A DNA stretch of 64,000 nt from Janibacter indicus (GTDB taxonomy: Bacteria; Actinomycetota; Actinomycetes; Actinomycetales; Dermatophilaceae): assembly GCF_900176385.1 (NCBI RefSeq), contig NZ_FWXN01000002.1, positions 301,020-365,019 on the forward strand, given 5' to 3'. A program made the translations under genes and the position numbers. Shown in pieces: positions 23,578-33,965 of the stretch; position 1 is the stretch's first letter; each line of letters opens with the position of its first letter. The notes beneath the pieces are model-generated. The model was given only the letters and a program-made list of their open reading frames with translations, was not told the DNA's origin and did not search any database.

Positions 23578-23618
23578 CTCGGCCCCGTCACCGCTCGGTG
23601 ACGGGGCCGAGGGCTTTT
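23578..23618 (+). terminator. Displaced tRNA-Gly terminator
   Basis: 16-bp stem CTCGGCCCCGTCACCG / CGGTGACGGGGCCGAG, then GGCTTTT. If the transposon and one TCAGC copy are removed, this hairpin follows tRNA-Gly(CCC) by about 10 bases. Confidence 0.85.
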
Positions 23619-23735
23619 GCGCGCGGGTCGGGGACTGGGTTGATGTAACTGGGTGCGCTGGGGGTCACCCACGCACATCGATCGGCGACGAGGAGTGGGC
23701 GTGAACCCCCCTTCGCCCTGCGGGCAAGTACAGGT

Positions 23736-24338
23736 GTGAGCACACTGGGGACGGACACGGGCAGGCCGCCGATGGGGCAGGTCAAGGCGCTGCGGCGGTC
23801 GCCGAGCGTCGGCGGGGTACCGATCGACGAGGTCTTCGACCGGCACCACGCCGACGTCTACCGCTACCTCGCCCGGCGCGTGCCGGCCGACGTCGCGGAG
23901 GACCTCGCGAGCGAGACCTTCGTCCAGGCGGTGACCCGAGGGCACACCTTCGACCCGGAGCGGGGGGCGCTGCGGGGGTGGATCTTCGGCATCGCGAGCA
24001 ACCTGCTCTCCCGCCACCACCGCGAAGAGGTCCGCGCCTACCGGGCCTGGGCCCGCACCGGCGTCGACCCGCTGGTGACCGCGGGCGACGAGACCGATCG
24101 AGCCATCGACCGGGTCGACTCGCAGTCACGCCGGCCGGCTCTCGTCACCGCCCTCGCCGACCTCTCCGACGGCGACCGGGACGTGCTGCTGCTCGTCGCC
24201 CATGCGGGCCTCACCTATGCCGAGGTCGCCCAGGCCCTCGACCTGCCGGTCGGGACCGTGCGCTCCCGGCTCAACCGCGCCCGGGGCATCGTGCAGGCCG
24301 CGCTCGACGACACCAAGGGGAGCCACGATGACCACTGA
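23736..24338 (+). CDS. ECF-type RNA polymerase sigma factor
   Basis: 200 residues from GTG 23736; ATG 23772 is an alternative start. The sigma-70 region 2 is clear (DEVFDRHHADVYRYLARRV, then AEDLASETFVQAV and RGWIFGIASNLLSRH). So is the region 4 helix-turn-helix (LTYAEVAQALDLPVGTVRSRLNRAR). It overlaps the next gene by 11 bases, and that gene has the layout of a membrane-bound partner. A paralogous pair lies at 28289-29612. The target regulon is unknown. Confidence 0.88.
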   Translation: MSTLGTDTGRPPMGQVKALRRSPSVGGVPIDEVFDRHHADVYRYLARRVPADVAEDLASETFVQAVTRGHTFDPERGALRGWIFGIASNLLSRHHREEVRAYRAWARTGVDPLVTAGDETDRAIDRVDSQSRRPALVTALADLSDGDRDVLLLVAHAGLTYAEVAQALDLPVGTVRSRLNRARGIVQAALDDTKGSHDDH

Positions 24339-25032
24339 CGAGATCGGCCTGCTCGACGGGCCGGAGATGGACGCGCTGCGCGAGCTGCGGGCCGACGTGC
24401 CTGGGCCGACTCAGGCGCAGCGACGGGTCGCGTGGGAGCGCGTGCAGGGGGCCCGCTCCCACGCCGAGCCCCGGAGCAGGAAGGGCGGCCGCTCCTGGCT
24501 GCTGGGCGGCGCGGCCGCCGTGGCCGCCGCCGTCGTCGTCGGGGGAGTCGTGGTCGCCACGGGCGGCCCCGAGTCGGCGCCCCCGGCCACCAGCTCGGAC
24601 CAGAGCTCCTCGGCCGCCCCGACCAACCCCAACCCCACTCCCTTCGTCACCGGCAGCGTGTGGGAGCCCGTGGACGCGAGCGAGCGCAAGGTCATCGAGA
24701 GGTACCGCAAGGACATCGCCCTCACGCCCGAGGGGGGCGTGCGCATCGAGATCCCCGAGACGATGAACTGGGAGGCGATGACCAAGGCGACCAATGCCGA
24801 GGGCATCCCGGTGCGTTTCTGGGCGGTCTCCGGGACGACGAATGCCTGGGAGATCGGCGGGACCATGACCATCGACCCCGAGGACGGTGTCGACATGGCG
24901 GCGGAGCCCGGGGAGCCCTATCCGCCGGATGGCGTCACCTTCGAGCGCTCGGGGGGCAAGGACTCCCCGGTGGCCGCGGTCGTCTTCGACCACGTCCCGA
25001 CCGTGCCGGTCGACATCAACTTCACCCAGTGA
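24328..25032 (+). CDS. Membrane-anchored partner of the ECF sigma factor
   Basis: 234 residues from the ATG at 24328 (AAGGGGAG upstream), overlapping the sigma gene. A cytoplasmic N-terminus of about 55 residues with LLDGPEMDALRELRADV precedes one membrane helix (LLGGAAAVAAAVVVGGVVVA). A Ser/Pro/Asn linker and an extracytoplasmic domain (about 110-234) ending VDINFTQ follow. The layout and coupling suggest an anti-sigma or CU044_5270-like partner. No zinc-anti-sigma H-x3-C-x2-C motif is present. Confidence 0.65.
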   Translation: MTTDEIGLLDGPEMDALRELRADVPGPTQAQRRVAWERVQGARSHAEPRSRKGGRSWLLGGAAAVAAAVVVGGVVVATGGPESAPPATSSDQSSSAAPTNPNPTPFVTGSVWEPVDASERKVIERYRKDIALTPEGGVRIEIPETMNWEAMTKATNAEGIPVRFWAVSGTTNAWEIGGTMTIDPEDGVDMAAEPGEPYPPDGVTFERSGGKDSPVAAVVFDHVPTVPVDINFTQ

Positions 25033-25058
25033 GGCCCCTCCCGCTCTAGGGTCGGAGC

Positions 25059-25634
25059 ATGCTGCTCTCCGACAGGGACATCCGGGCCGAGATCGACGGT
25101 GGGCGGGTCGTGCTCGACCCGTGGGACCCGACGATGGTCCAGCCGAGCAGCGTGGACGTGCGGCTGGACAAGTTCTTCCGGCTCTTCGACAACCACAAGT
25201 ACCCGGTCATCGACCCGGCCCAGGACCAGCCCGAGCTCACCCGGCTCATCGAGGTCGAGCCCGACGAGGGCTTCGTCCTCCACCCGGGTGAGTTCGTCCT
25301 CGGCTCCACCCTCGAGACGATCACCCTGCCCGACGACCTCGCCGCCCGCGTCGAGGGCAAGTCCTCGCTCGGTCGCCTCGGGCTGCTGACCCACGCGACG
25401 GCCGGCTTCGTCGACCCGGGCTTCTCGGGGCACGTGACGCTCGAGCTGAGCAATGTCGCCACCCTGCCGATCCGTCTCTGGCCGGGCATGAAGGTCGGAC
25501 AGCTGTGCTTCTTCCGCCTCTCCTCACCGGCCGAGCACCCCTACGGCTCGGCGGCCTACGGGTCGCACTACCAGGGCCAACGGGGCCCGACGGCGAGTCG
25601 CTCGTTCGCGGGCTTCCACCGGTCGCAGGTGTAG
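25059..25634 (+). CDS. dcd: dCTP deaminase
   Basis: 191 residues, the usual length. It deaminates dCTP in the dTTP pathway; actinobacterial members also hydrolyse dUTP (family knowledge). Diagnostic motifs are [18 protein letters not shown] near the start, the core [25 protein letters not shown] with the catalytic Glu in VTLELSN, and the C-terminal [12 protein letters not shown] lid. The gene stands alone after the first sigma module. Confidence 0.96.
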   Translation: MLLSDRDIRAEIDGGRVVLDPWDPTMVQPSSVDVRLDKFFRLFDNHKYPVIDPAQDQPELTRLIEVEPDEGFVLHPGEFVLGSTLETITLPDDLAARVEGKSSLGRLGLLTHATAGFVDPGFSGHVTLELSNVATLPIRLWPGMKVGQLCFFRLSSPAEHPYGSAAYGSHYQGQRGPTASRSFAGFHRSQV

Positions 25635-25715
25635 GCCGTCCCTTCGAGACGGTCGGCCGCGGGCGGCCTCCCTCCTCAGGGGCCGCAACGGTGACCCACG
25701 GGTAACATCGGGCAC

Positions 25716-27242
25716 ATGAGCGCCGACACCCGCCCCACCGTGCCCTACGAGCAGGTTCGCGAGGACCACGAGTCCCGACGGGTGTCGGCCTACCGCGACG
25801 ACGCACTCGGCTCCCTCGACGCGACGGGCGTCGCCGAGGAGATCCGGGCCGGCCGGATCAGCGCGACCGAGGCCGTCGAAGCCGCCATCGCCCGCGTCGC
25901 CGCCGTCGACCCGGAGCTGGGTGCGACGACCGTCCTCGACACCGACCGCGCCCGCGAGCGGGCCGCCGCGATCGCTCCCGACGCCAAGGGGGCCGGGGCG
26001 CGGGCCCCCTTCGCCGGGGTGCCGACGGCCTTCAAGGACAACGTCCACGTGGCCGGGCTGCCCGTGCGCATGGGGTCCGACGCGCTGCCGGACCGGCCCG
26101 CGACCGAGGACGGGGCCTTCGTCCGGCAGTACCTGTCCACGGGCGTGGTGCCGGTGGCGACGACGACCTGTCCTCCCTTCGGCTGGACGGCGACGACCGA
26201 GCGGCCGGGCGGCCGGATCACCCGTAACCCCTGGGCCACCGGCTACTCCTCGGGCGGTTCCTCCGGCGGGTCCGCGGCACTCGTCGCCTCCGGGGCCCTG
26301 CCGATCGCCCACGGCAACGACGGCGGCGGGTCGATCCGCATCCCCGCCGCGGCCTGCGGGCTCGTGGGTCTCAAGGTGAGCCGCGGCCGACTGCAGGGTG
26401 ACCCGAGCACCGACCAGACGCCGATCCCGATCGTCGTCAACGGCGTGCTCACCCGCACCGTGCGCGACACCGCGGCCTTCGTCGCCGCGGCCGAGCAGCA
26501 CCAGCCGGCACGCAAGCTGCCGCCCGTCGGCCTCGTCGAGGGCCCGTCATCCCGCCGCCGGAGGGTCGGCGTGATGATCGACTCGCCGCTCGTCCCCCCG
26601 ACCGACTCCCAGACCCGTGAGGCCGTCGAGGGGGCGGCCCGGCTGCTCGACGGGCTCGGCCACGACGTCGACGACGTCGAGGTGCCGGTGCCGGCCTTCT
26701 TCAAGACCGACTTCGAGGACTACTGGGGGCTGCTCGCCCTCGCTTCCGCCAAGCAGGGCCGCCGGGTCTACGGCGAAGGCTTCGACGCCGCGCAGCTCGA
26801 CCCCTTCACCCTCGGCCTGGCCAAGCGCGCCACCAAGCGGCTGTACCGCGCCCCGCTCTACCTCGCCCGCCTGGCCGCGGTCGGTCCGGTGGCGCAGCGC
26901 AACTTCCCGGCGGTCGACGTCATCCTCACGCCGACGCTCGCGCACACCACCCCGCGCATCGGCTACCTGTCCGGTGACCTCGACTTCGAGACCCACTTCG
27001 CGCGCCTGCCGGACTACGTCGGCTTCACCCCGCTGCACAATGCGAGCGGGCAGCCGTCGATCTCGCTCCCGCTCGGTCACACCGACGACGGTCGCCCGAT
27101 CGGCGTCATGCTCTCCGCGCGAAGGGGGCAGGAGCGGCTGCTCCTCGAGCTCGCCTTCGAGCTGGAGGCGGCGGCCCCCCTTCGAGGCTCGGGCCCGGGG
27201 GCCCGCGCACCTCAGGACGGCGCCTTCGCCCGGCTCGGCTGA
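25716..27242 (+). CDS. Amidase-signature hydrolase
   Basis: 508 residues. The amidase-signature Ser-cisSer-Lys triad is visible: Lys in PTAFKDNVHV (about 106), the Gly/Ser-rich segment YSSGGSSGGSAALVASG (about 177-193) and the nucleophile Ser in GNDGGGSIRIPAA (about 206). The family hydrolyses amides; the substrate cannot be told and there is no GatB/GatC neighbour. The last 20 residues (LRGSGPGARAPQD) are encoded by a palindromic repeat shared with 1384-1419. Confidence 0.88.
   Translation: MSADTRPTVPYEQVREDHESRRVSAYRDDALGSLDATGVAEEIRAGRISATEAVEAAIARVAAVDPELGATTVLDTDRARERAAAIAPDAKGAGARAPFAGVPTAFKDNVHVAGLPVRMGSDALPDRPATEDGAFVRQYLSTGVVPVATTTCPPFGWTATTERPGGRITRNPWATGYSSGGSSGGSAALVASGALPIAHGNDGGGSIRIPAAACGLVGLKVSRGRLQGDPSTDQTPIPIVVNGVLTRTVRDTAAFVAAAEQHQPARKLPPVGLVEGPSSRRRRVGVMIDSPLVPPTDSQTREAVEGAARLLDGLGHDVDDVEVPVPAFFKTDFEDYWGLLALASAKQGRRVYGEGFDAAQLDPFTLGLAKRATKRLYRAPLYLARLAAVGPVAQRNFPAVDVILTPTLAHTTPRIGYLSGDLDFETHFARLPDYVGFTPLHNASGQPSISLPLGHTDDGRPIGVMLSARRGQERLLLELAFELEAAAPLRGSGPGARAPQDGAFARLG
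27182..27217. repeat. REP-like palindromic repeat, copy 2 (3' end of amidase gene)
   Basis: Same dyad as copy 1 (TCGAGGCTCGGGCC arm, CGCACCTCAGGA arm), here read in frame at the end of the amidase. The flanking bases CCCCTTCGAGG and GGCGCCTTCG are also shared with copy 1. Confidence 0.65.
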
Positions 27243-28208
27243 TCAGGGCAGCGCGACCGTCGCGGTCAGCGCGCGGTGGTCGCTGCCGCGCTCGCGGGTG
27301 ACCTCGAGCGCGGTGCACGCGGCCCCGCGGGTCGTCACGTGGTCGATCGGCACCGGCCCGTAGGCGGCTCCGCGCGTCCGCCCCCACGTGCCGGGGAACC
27401 CGGACCCGAGCTGAGCGGTGCAGTCCCGCAAGCCTGTTCGCTTCACCCACCGCCGGTAGGCGACCGCGCTGGGCGGTGCGTTGAGGTCGCCGAGGACGAT
27501 GACCGGACCGTCACTCCCTTCGGTCGCCAGACGAAGGGAGTCCAGCCCCTCGCCCCAGCGGTCGGCCGCGAGGAAGGCGGGGTTCTGCAGGCGCGTGCCG
27601 ACGACGGTGACTTCCGTGCCACCCCGGCGCAGCCGCAGTGCACTTCCGGGCTGCCGACCGGCGAGCGGGGTGGACGAGGCGACCGTCCACGGGCTGCGCA
27701 CCCAGACGTCGACGTCGGTCCCGATGTAGTCGTCGTGGTCGCTGGCGGCGAGCCGCCACTGCGGGCCGAGGGCGCGACCCAGGCCATCGGTGCGTCCGGG
27801 GTCCCACTCCTGCAGGGCGAGCACGTCGGCGCCGTCGGCGAGGTCGACGAGCTCCGCGTCGGTTGGGCCCGCCCACGCCGTGTTGAGCGTCGCGACCGTG
27901 ATCGTCGGCCCGTCCTCGGCCGCGGGCCGCGGGTCGGCGACGACGTGGTCGAGCAGCGGTGCCTGGCTGAGCAGCAGGGCGGCGACGAGGGCGAGCCGCC
28001 ACCAGCGCAGGTGGCGCCACGACACGAGCGCGGCCACCAGGGCGACCCCGACGACGACGGGCAGGGCGGCGGCGATGACGACCCCGATGCTCGTGCGGCC
28101 ACCGCGCAGGTACATGGCGGCGACGGCGAGCACGCACAGGACGAGGACGCCGAAGCCGGCCCACGCCAGCAGCGTCCTCCAGCGTCTCCCCGCCCGGTGC
28201 TCCGTCAT
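27243..28208 (-). CDS. Membrane-anchored endonuclease/exonuclease/phosphatase (EEP) family protein
   Basis: 321 residues from the ATG at 28206-28208. Three hydrophobic helices (about 10-90) precede an EEP-fold domain with TVATLNTAWAG, DVLALQEWDP (metal-binding Glu), VIVLGDLNAPP (Asp/Asn) and the C-terminal GSDHRALTATV (catalytic DH). In actinobacteria this architecture is common; substrates may be DNA, phospholipid or others, and the domain probably faces outward. It is convergent with the amidase gene with no gap, so no separate terminator is seen. Confidence 0.82.
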   Translation of the reverse strand: MTEHRAGRRWRTLLAWAGFGVLVLCVLAVAAMYLRGGRTSIGVVIAAALPVVVGVALVAALVSWRHLRWWRLALVAALLLSQAPLLDHVVADPRPAAEDGPTITVATLNTAWAGPTDAELVDLADGADVLALQEWDPGRTDGLGRALGPQWRLAASDHDDYIGTDVDVWVRSPWTVASSTPLAGRQPGSALRLRRGGTEVTVVGTRLQNPAFLAADRWGEGLDSLRLATEGSDGPVIVLGDLNAPPSAVAYRRWVKRTGLRDCTAQLGSGFPGTWGRTRGAAYGPVPIDHVTTRGAACTALEVTRERGSDHRALTATVALP

Positions 28209-28288
28209 CGCGAGCCCAGTGTGCCAGCCGGTCGCGGCCCGTCGAGCGGGGGCGGGAACCGATCCGCGACGTGCGGGGAAGAACAGGT

Positions 28289-28917
28289 GTGAGCGCGACG
28301 GAGAGCACCATGGCGACATGGGCGACGAAGGGAGCAGTGATGACCGGGCATGAGGCCGCGCAGGGGCGACCTCGCGCCCGGTCACGCTGCTCGAGGTCTT
28401 CGACCAGCACTACCGGGACGTCCACGGGTACCTCGCGCGACGGGTGGACGCCCACACGGCCGAGGACCTCGCGAGCGAGACCTTCGTCCGCGCGCTGGAG
28501 CACGGCGACCGCTTCGACCCGACGAAGGGAGGTCATCGCGCCTGGCTCTTCGGCATCGCGACCAACCTCCTCGCCAAGCACCGGCGCAGCGAGGTTCGCG
28601 GCTACCGGGCCCACGCGCGACTCGGTGCGGACCCGCTCGTCGAGGGGTACACCGGCCTCGGCGAGATCGACGCCCGGGTCGATGCGCAGGCCCGCGGGCG
28701 GGCCCTCGCCGGCGCGCTGGCCGACCTGCGCGACGACGAGCGTGACGTGCTGCTGCTCGTCGCCCACGCCCAGATGAGCCACGCGGAGGTGGCGGAGGCG
28801 CTCAACCTGCCCATCGGCACCGTGCGCTCACGGCTGCACCGGGCACGCGCCCGGGTCCGCGCGGCGCTCACCGACCACGACGGCACCGACCACGACACCG
28901 AGGGGGGTCACCCATGA
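28289..28917 (+). pseudogene. ECF sigma factor with an apparent 1-base frameshift near the N-terminus
   Basis: From about 28385 the frame encodes a sigma-70 protein (LLEVFDQHYRDVHGYLARRV, AEDLASETFVRALEHG, HRAWLFGIATNLLAKH, then MSHAEVAEALNLPIGTVRSR). The paralogue at 23736 matches throughout. That frame has no ATG/GTG/TTG start before region 2: a TGA lies upstream at the 'ATGAGG' near 28352. A start matching the paralogue (ACAGGTGTGAGC, GTG at 28289) lies in another frame and reads through MTGHEAAQGRP. One missing base near 28380 would join them. It may be an inactivating deletion or a sequence error. A short form from GTG 28444 would lack part of region 2. Confidence 0.65.
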
Positions 28918-29612
28918 GCCGGGATGTGCTCGAGCACGACGAGATCAACCACGACGACCACGACCTCGTGGCGGTGCAGGGCCACCGCGCCGACCTGACC
29001 GGCGTCGACGACACGCAGGTGGCCGCGGCCCGCGAGCGGCTCGCCGCGCTGGACGGTGCCGACCGACCGCTGGGGTCCGCGACCGGATCCGGCCGCGGCA
29101 GGACGGGGCGACCCCTGCGGCTGATCGCCGGACTGGCGGCGGCCGGGGTCGCGGCCTCCCTCGTCGGGGTCGCCCTGTGGGCCGCGTCCGACGGCGGGCC
29201 CAGCGGACCCGCGACGGTGCCGGCCGCTCCTGCCTCGACGTCCACGTCGACGACAACCCGGTCGACGTCCAAGGCCACGCCGGTGGTCCCCGCGCCCGAG
29301 GGGCTCTTCGCCGAGGGGCAGCCGCTGCACTGCATGGCCCTGCACGACGAGCCGCTCGGCGAGGTCGCCCGCAAGCTCGCGACGACCGACCTCAAGGTCG
29401 TCTACACGCTCCCGGAGACCGACTCCGCGTCCGGCAAGCGGGAGCGGTGGACCCAGGCGCGGGCCGCGGCCGACACGACGATGAAGGTCTCGGAGGTCAT
29501 GGAGCGGGACTCCTCCACCATCGAGGTCTACTTCTGGTCCAAGGACAACCCGGACTTCCAGCCGCAGCTGCTGAAGGACGACTTCGACCGACGCTGTCCC
29601 GCCCCGCGCTGA
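28914..29612 (+). CDS. Membrane-anchored partner of the second sigma module
   Basis: 232 residues; the ATG overlaps the sigma stop (ATGA). It has a polar N-terminus rich in Asp/His, one membrane helix (LIAGLAAAGVAASLVGVALWAA, about 66-87), a Ser/Thr linker and an outer domain with two Cys (HCMALHDE and the terminal DRRCPAPR) that may pair. The layout parallels the protein at 24328 though the outer domains differ. Probable anti-sigma or sensor, by position. Confidence 0.6.
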   Translation: MSRDVLEHDEINHDDHDLVAVQGHRADLTGVDDTQVAAARERLAALDGADRPLGSATGSGRGRTGRPLRLIAGLAAAGVAASLVGVALWAASDGGPSGPATVPAAPASTSTSTTTRSTSKATPVVPAPEGLFAEGQPLHCMALHDEPLGEVARKLATTDLKVVYTLPETDSASGKRERWTQARAAADTTMKVSEVMERDSSTIEVYFWSKDNPDFQPQLLKDDFDRRCPAPR

Positions 29613-29643
29613 CCTCCGAGCCGGTCAGGGCCGCTCGATCGGG

Positions 29644-30738
<1,095 letters not shown>

Positions 30739-30746
30739 CGGGGCTC

Positions 30747-31598
30747 CTATCCCTTGGTCCCACCAGCGGTGAGGCCGGCGACAAGGTGTTTCTGGGCGAA
30801 GTAGAAGACGAGCGACGCGGGGACCATGATGAGCACCGCTCCAGCGGTGAGCAGGTCCCACTGCGGGTTGTACTGCGGCACGAACTGCTGGAGCCCCGCA
30901 CCGAGGGTCAGCTTCGAGTCGCTCAGCGTGAAGGCGATGGCGTAGGCCACCTCGCCCCACGCGGTGAGGAAGGTGTAGAAGGCGGTCACGGCCAGCCCCG
31001 GCCTGGCGAGCGGCAGGACGACGTGCCAGAAGGTCGCGAAGGGGCCCAGGCCGTCGAGAGCCGCTGCCTCGTCGAGGTCGCGGGGGATCGTGTCGAAGTA
31101 CCCCCGGAGCATCCAGGTGCAGAAGGGGACGGCGACCGAGCAGTAGGCGATGACGAGCGACAGCTTGGTGTCGATGAGCCCGAGGTTGGCCATGATCGTG
31201 TAGATCGGCACGATGAGAATCGCGACGGGGAACATCTGCGTCACGAGGAAGAGCCACATGAGCCCGCGCTTGCCGGGGAAGTTGAAGCGGCTCAACGCGT
31301 ACCCGGCGGTGGCGGACATCGCCAGGCCGAAGACCATCGTCAGCCCGGCCACGACGATCGAGTTGAGGAACCACGTCGGGAAGCTCGTCTCGAGGAGCAC
31401 GCGGCGGTAGTTGTCGAGGCTCGGCTGGTCGAAGAGGGTGATCCGGCTCGACTGGATGGCGCTCCTCGGCTTGAGCGAGGACAGGAAGACCCAGACGACG
31501 GGGAAGAGCGCGATGACGGTGGCGGTGATGAGGGTGGCGTGCAGCGCGATCGATGCACCGACGCTCCGCTGCCCGCGACCGCGGGGACGACGACTCAC
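30747..31598 (-). CDS. Sugar ABC transporter permease (MalG-like)
   Basis: 283 residues from a GTG that overlaps the stop of the MalF-like gene (GTGA), with AGAGG upstream. Six membrane segments; the EAA loop that contacts the ATPase is visible as DEAAALDGLGPFATFWHVVLPLARPG. Inner-membrane subunit of a CUT1 carbohydrate importer. Confidence 0.92.
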   Translation of the reverse strand: MSRRPRGRGQRSVGASIALHATLITATVIALFPVVWVFLSSLKPRSAIQSSRITLFDQPSLDNYRRVLLETSFPTWFLNSIVVAGLTMVFGLAMSATAGYALSRFNFPGKRGLMWLFLVTQMFPVAILIVPIYTIMANLGLIDTKLSLVIAYCSVAVPFCTWMLRGYFDTIPRDLDEAAALDGLGPFATFWHVVLPLARPGLAVTAFYTFLTAWGEVAYAIAFTLSDSKLTLGAGLQQFVPQYNPQWDLLTAGAVLIMVPASLVFYFAQKHLVAGLTAGGTKG

Positions 31599-32602
31599 CA
31601 GACCTCTCCCTTCTTGCTGAGGATGCGGCGGTAGATGCCGGCGTAGACGATGAGCATCGAGAGGATGAGCACGCCATAGGTCGCCGCGAGCGAGTAGTTG
31701 CGCAGGCCCTCGAAGGCCGCGCGGAAGGCCCCGGTCACGAGGATCTCGGTCTCGCCGGCGGGCTCTCCACCGGTGACGAAGAAGATGATCGGGAACATGT
31801 TGAAGGTCCAGATGGTGCCGAGCAGGATGACCGTTGAGCTGACGGGTCGCAGGCCGGGCAGGGTCACGTCGCGGAAGCGCTGCCACGGCGTGGCTCCGTC
31901 CATCTCGGCCGCCTCGTAGAGGTCGGCGGGGATGGACTGCAGCCCGCCGAGCAGGGCGACCATCATGAAGGGCACACCGAGCCAGACATTGGTGACGATG
32001 GCGGCGAACATCGCGGTCCAGCGGTGGTTGAACCAGTCGACGGGGTCGAGCCCGATGCCGCTCAGCGTGGAGTTGATGATCCCGAAGCGCGGGTTGAAGA
32101 GGAACTTCCACGCGAAGGCGCTGACGAAGGCGGGCACGGCCCACGGGACGATGAGCAGCACGCGGTAGAGCGAGCGCCCGCGGAAGTTGCGGTTGAGCAG
32201 GACGGCGAGACCGAGTCCGACGAGGTAGTGCAGGGCGACGCACGAGGCGGTCCACACGACGGTGTTGACGAAGAGCATCCAGAAGTTGCCCTGGCCGCCG
32301 GTGAGGAGCTCGACGTAGTTGTGCAGACCGACCCAGTGCGCTGAGTCAGGGTTGTCGACGCACTCCTGGCCGCCGCCGAGCGTCTTCGTGCAGACGACGT
32401 CGCGGTTGTTGGACTCGTTGAGGTTCGTGAAGGACTGGTAGATGCCCTGCAGCAGCGGGGCGATGACGAGCACCCCGAGAACGAGGACGGTGGGCAGGAC
32501 CATCGCCCACGCGTACCAGTGCTTGTCGAGGAGCTGACGGACCCGGCCCCGAGGGGCGGAGCCCGACTCGAGGTCGGGCTCCGCGGTGATCGACGAGGTC
32601 AC
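31595..32602 (-). CDS. Sugar ABC transporter permease (MalF-like)
   Basis: 335 residues from a GTG overlapping the stop of the binding-protein gene (GTGA). Six core membrane helices and the EAA loop EAAEMDGATPWQRFRDVTLPGL. A periplasm-facing loop of about 35 residues after helix 1 contains two Cys (VVCTKTLGGGQECVDN) that may form a disulfide. Confidence 0.92.
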   Translation of the reverse strand: MTSSITAEPDLESGSAPRGRVRQLLDKHWYAWAMVLPTVLVLGVLVIAPLLQGIYQSFTNLNESNNRDVVCTKTLGGGQECVDNPDSAHWVGLHNYVELLTGGQGNFWMLFVNTVVWTASCVALHYLVGLGLAVLLNRNFRGRSLYRVLLIVPWAVPAFVSAFAWKFLFNPRFGIINSTLSGIGLDPVDWFNHRWTAMFAAIVTNVWLGVPFMMVALLGGLQSIPADLYEAAEMDGATPWQRFRDVTLPGLRPVSSTVILLGTIWTFNMFPIIFFVTGGEPAGETEILVTGAFRAAFEGLRNYSLAATYGVLILSMLIVYAGIYRRILSKKGEVW

Positions 32603-33906
32603 GGCAGCTCGTAATCCGGGACGACGTCGGACTTGTACGTCTTCGCCGTCGCGTCGAGCGTGCTCGAGACGTCGTCGCCCTTGACGAGGGTCTTCGTCGC
32701 CATCGCGTCGAGCGGCGTGAAGAAGAGGCCGCCCTCGGGGATCCACGGGCGGGGCTTGGAGACCTTGAGCGGCTCCTCCCATGCCGTCACCTGCGCGTTG
32801 TCCTTGACGAGCTCGTAGGCCTTCTCGCTCGTCGGCAGCAGGCCGAGCTCGTCGGCGATGTAGGCCTGCGACTCCGGCGAGCTCATGTACTCGATGAAGG
32901 CGGTGGCCGCGTCGGCCTTCTTCTCGTCCAGGCCCGAGTAGACGACGTAGTTGTGACCGCCCACGGGGGAGCCGGCCCCCTTCGAGCCAGCCGGGACCGG
33001 GGCGATGCCGAGGTTCTTCGTGCCTCCGAAGCCCGGGTCCTTGATGATGTTCGCGACCTCCCACGGACCGTTCATGATCATCCCGACCTTGCCCTCCTTG
33101 AAGAGGGTCATCATCGTCCCGTAGGCGTCGTTGGCGTCCGGCTTCGGCGCCGCGCCGGAGTCGATGAGGTCGACGGCGGTCTTGATGCCCGCCTTGTTCT
33201 CGTCCGACCCCACGAGGATCTGCTTCTTCTCGTCGTCGACGAGGTCACCCCCTTCGCCGTACATGAAGGGGAGCACGAAGTACCCGGCGCTGTTGAGGTA
33301 GATGCCGTCGACACCGGCCTTGTCCTTGAGCTTCTTCGAGGCCTCCTCGACCTCCTGCCAGGTGGTCGGGGGCTTGTTGATGCCCGCCTCCTTGAAGAGC
33401 TTCTTGTTGTACATGAGGCCGAGCGTGTCGGTGACCTGCGGGACGCCGTAGGTCTTGCCCTTGTAGACGTTCGAGGACAGCGGCGTCTCGAGGAAGTCCT
33501 TGTCCTCGAGCAGGGAGGTGCCGTCGAGGGCGTAGAGGTGGCCGGCGGCGGCGAACTCCGGGACCCAGGCGACCTCGGCCCGCATGACGTCCGGTGCGCC
33601 CTCCCCGGCCTCGGCCGCGGTCTTGAACTTGTTCTGCGCGTCGGCGAAGGGGACGGACTGGTACTTGATCTTGACGTTCGGGTACTTCTTGTTGAAGCGC
33701 TTGATGAGGTCCTTGAAGACCGGCGCCTCGTTGGTGGGGTCTGAGGTGTCCCACCACGTCAGCTCGGCCTTGAGCGTGGCCGGGTCGACCTCGGCCTGGC
33801 TCTTCGACGACGAGTCGCTCCCGCTGGTGCCGCTCCCACCGCAGGCGGTGAGGGCGAGGGCGAGAGCGCCGGCAGCAGCGGTGATGCCGGGCAACGAACG
33901 ACGCAT
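32599..33906 (-). CDS. Sugar-binding lipoprotein (MalE-like)
   Basis: 435 residues, ATG at 33904-33906 with AAGGAG upstream. The lipobox LALTACGGSG (Cys about 22) anchors it to the membrane. The rest is a type-1 extracellular solute-binding fold of the maltose/maltodextrin group (AELTWWDTSDP, FNKKYPNVKIKYQSV, APDVMRAEVAWVPEFAAAGHL, PWEVANI, and GGHNYVVYSG). First gene of the operon, divergent from the LacI regulator across paired operators. An alpha-glucoside ligand is inference from the operator type. Confidence 0.9.
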   Translation of the reverse strand: MRRSLPGITAAAGALALALTACGGSGTSGSDSSSKSQAEVDPATLKAELTWWDTSDPTNEAPVFKDLIKRFNKKYPNVKIKYQSVPFADAQNKFKTAAEAGEGAPDVMRAEVAWVPEFAAAGHLYALDGTSLLEDKDFLETPLSSNVYKGKTYGVPQVTDTLGLMYNKKLFKEAGINKPPTTWQEVEEASKKLKDKAGVDGIYLNSAGYFVLPFMYGEGGDLVDDEKKQILVGSDENKAGIKTAVDLIDSGAAPKPDANDAYGTMMTLFKEGKVGMIMNGPWEVANIIKDPGFGGTKNLGIAPVPAGSKGAGSPVGGHNYVVYSGLDEKKADAATAFIEYMSSPESQAYIADELGLLPTSEKAYELVKDNAQVTAWEEPLKVSKPRPWIPEGGLFFTPLDAMATKTLVKGDDVSSTLDATAKTYKSDVVPDYELP

Positions 33907-33965
33907 GGCGTGCTCCTTGGAGAGGTGGCGAAGGGTGAACCCGTGAAGGGCGTTATCGGAACCTA

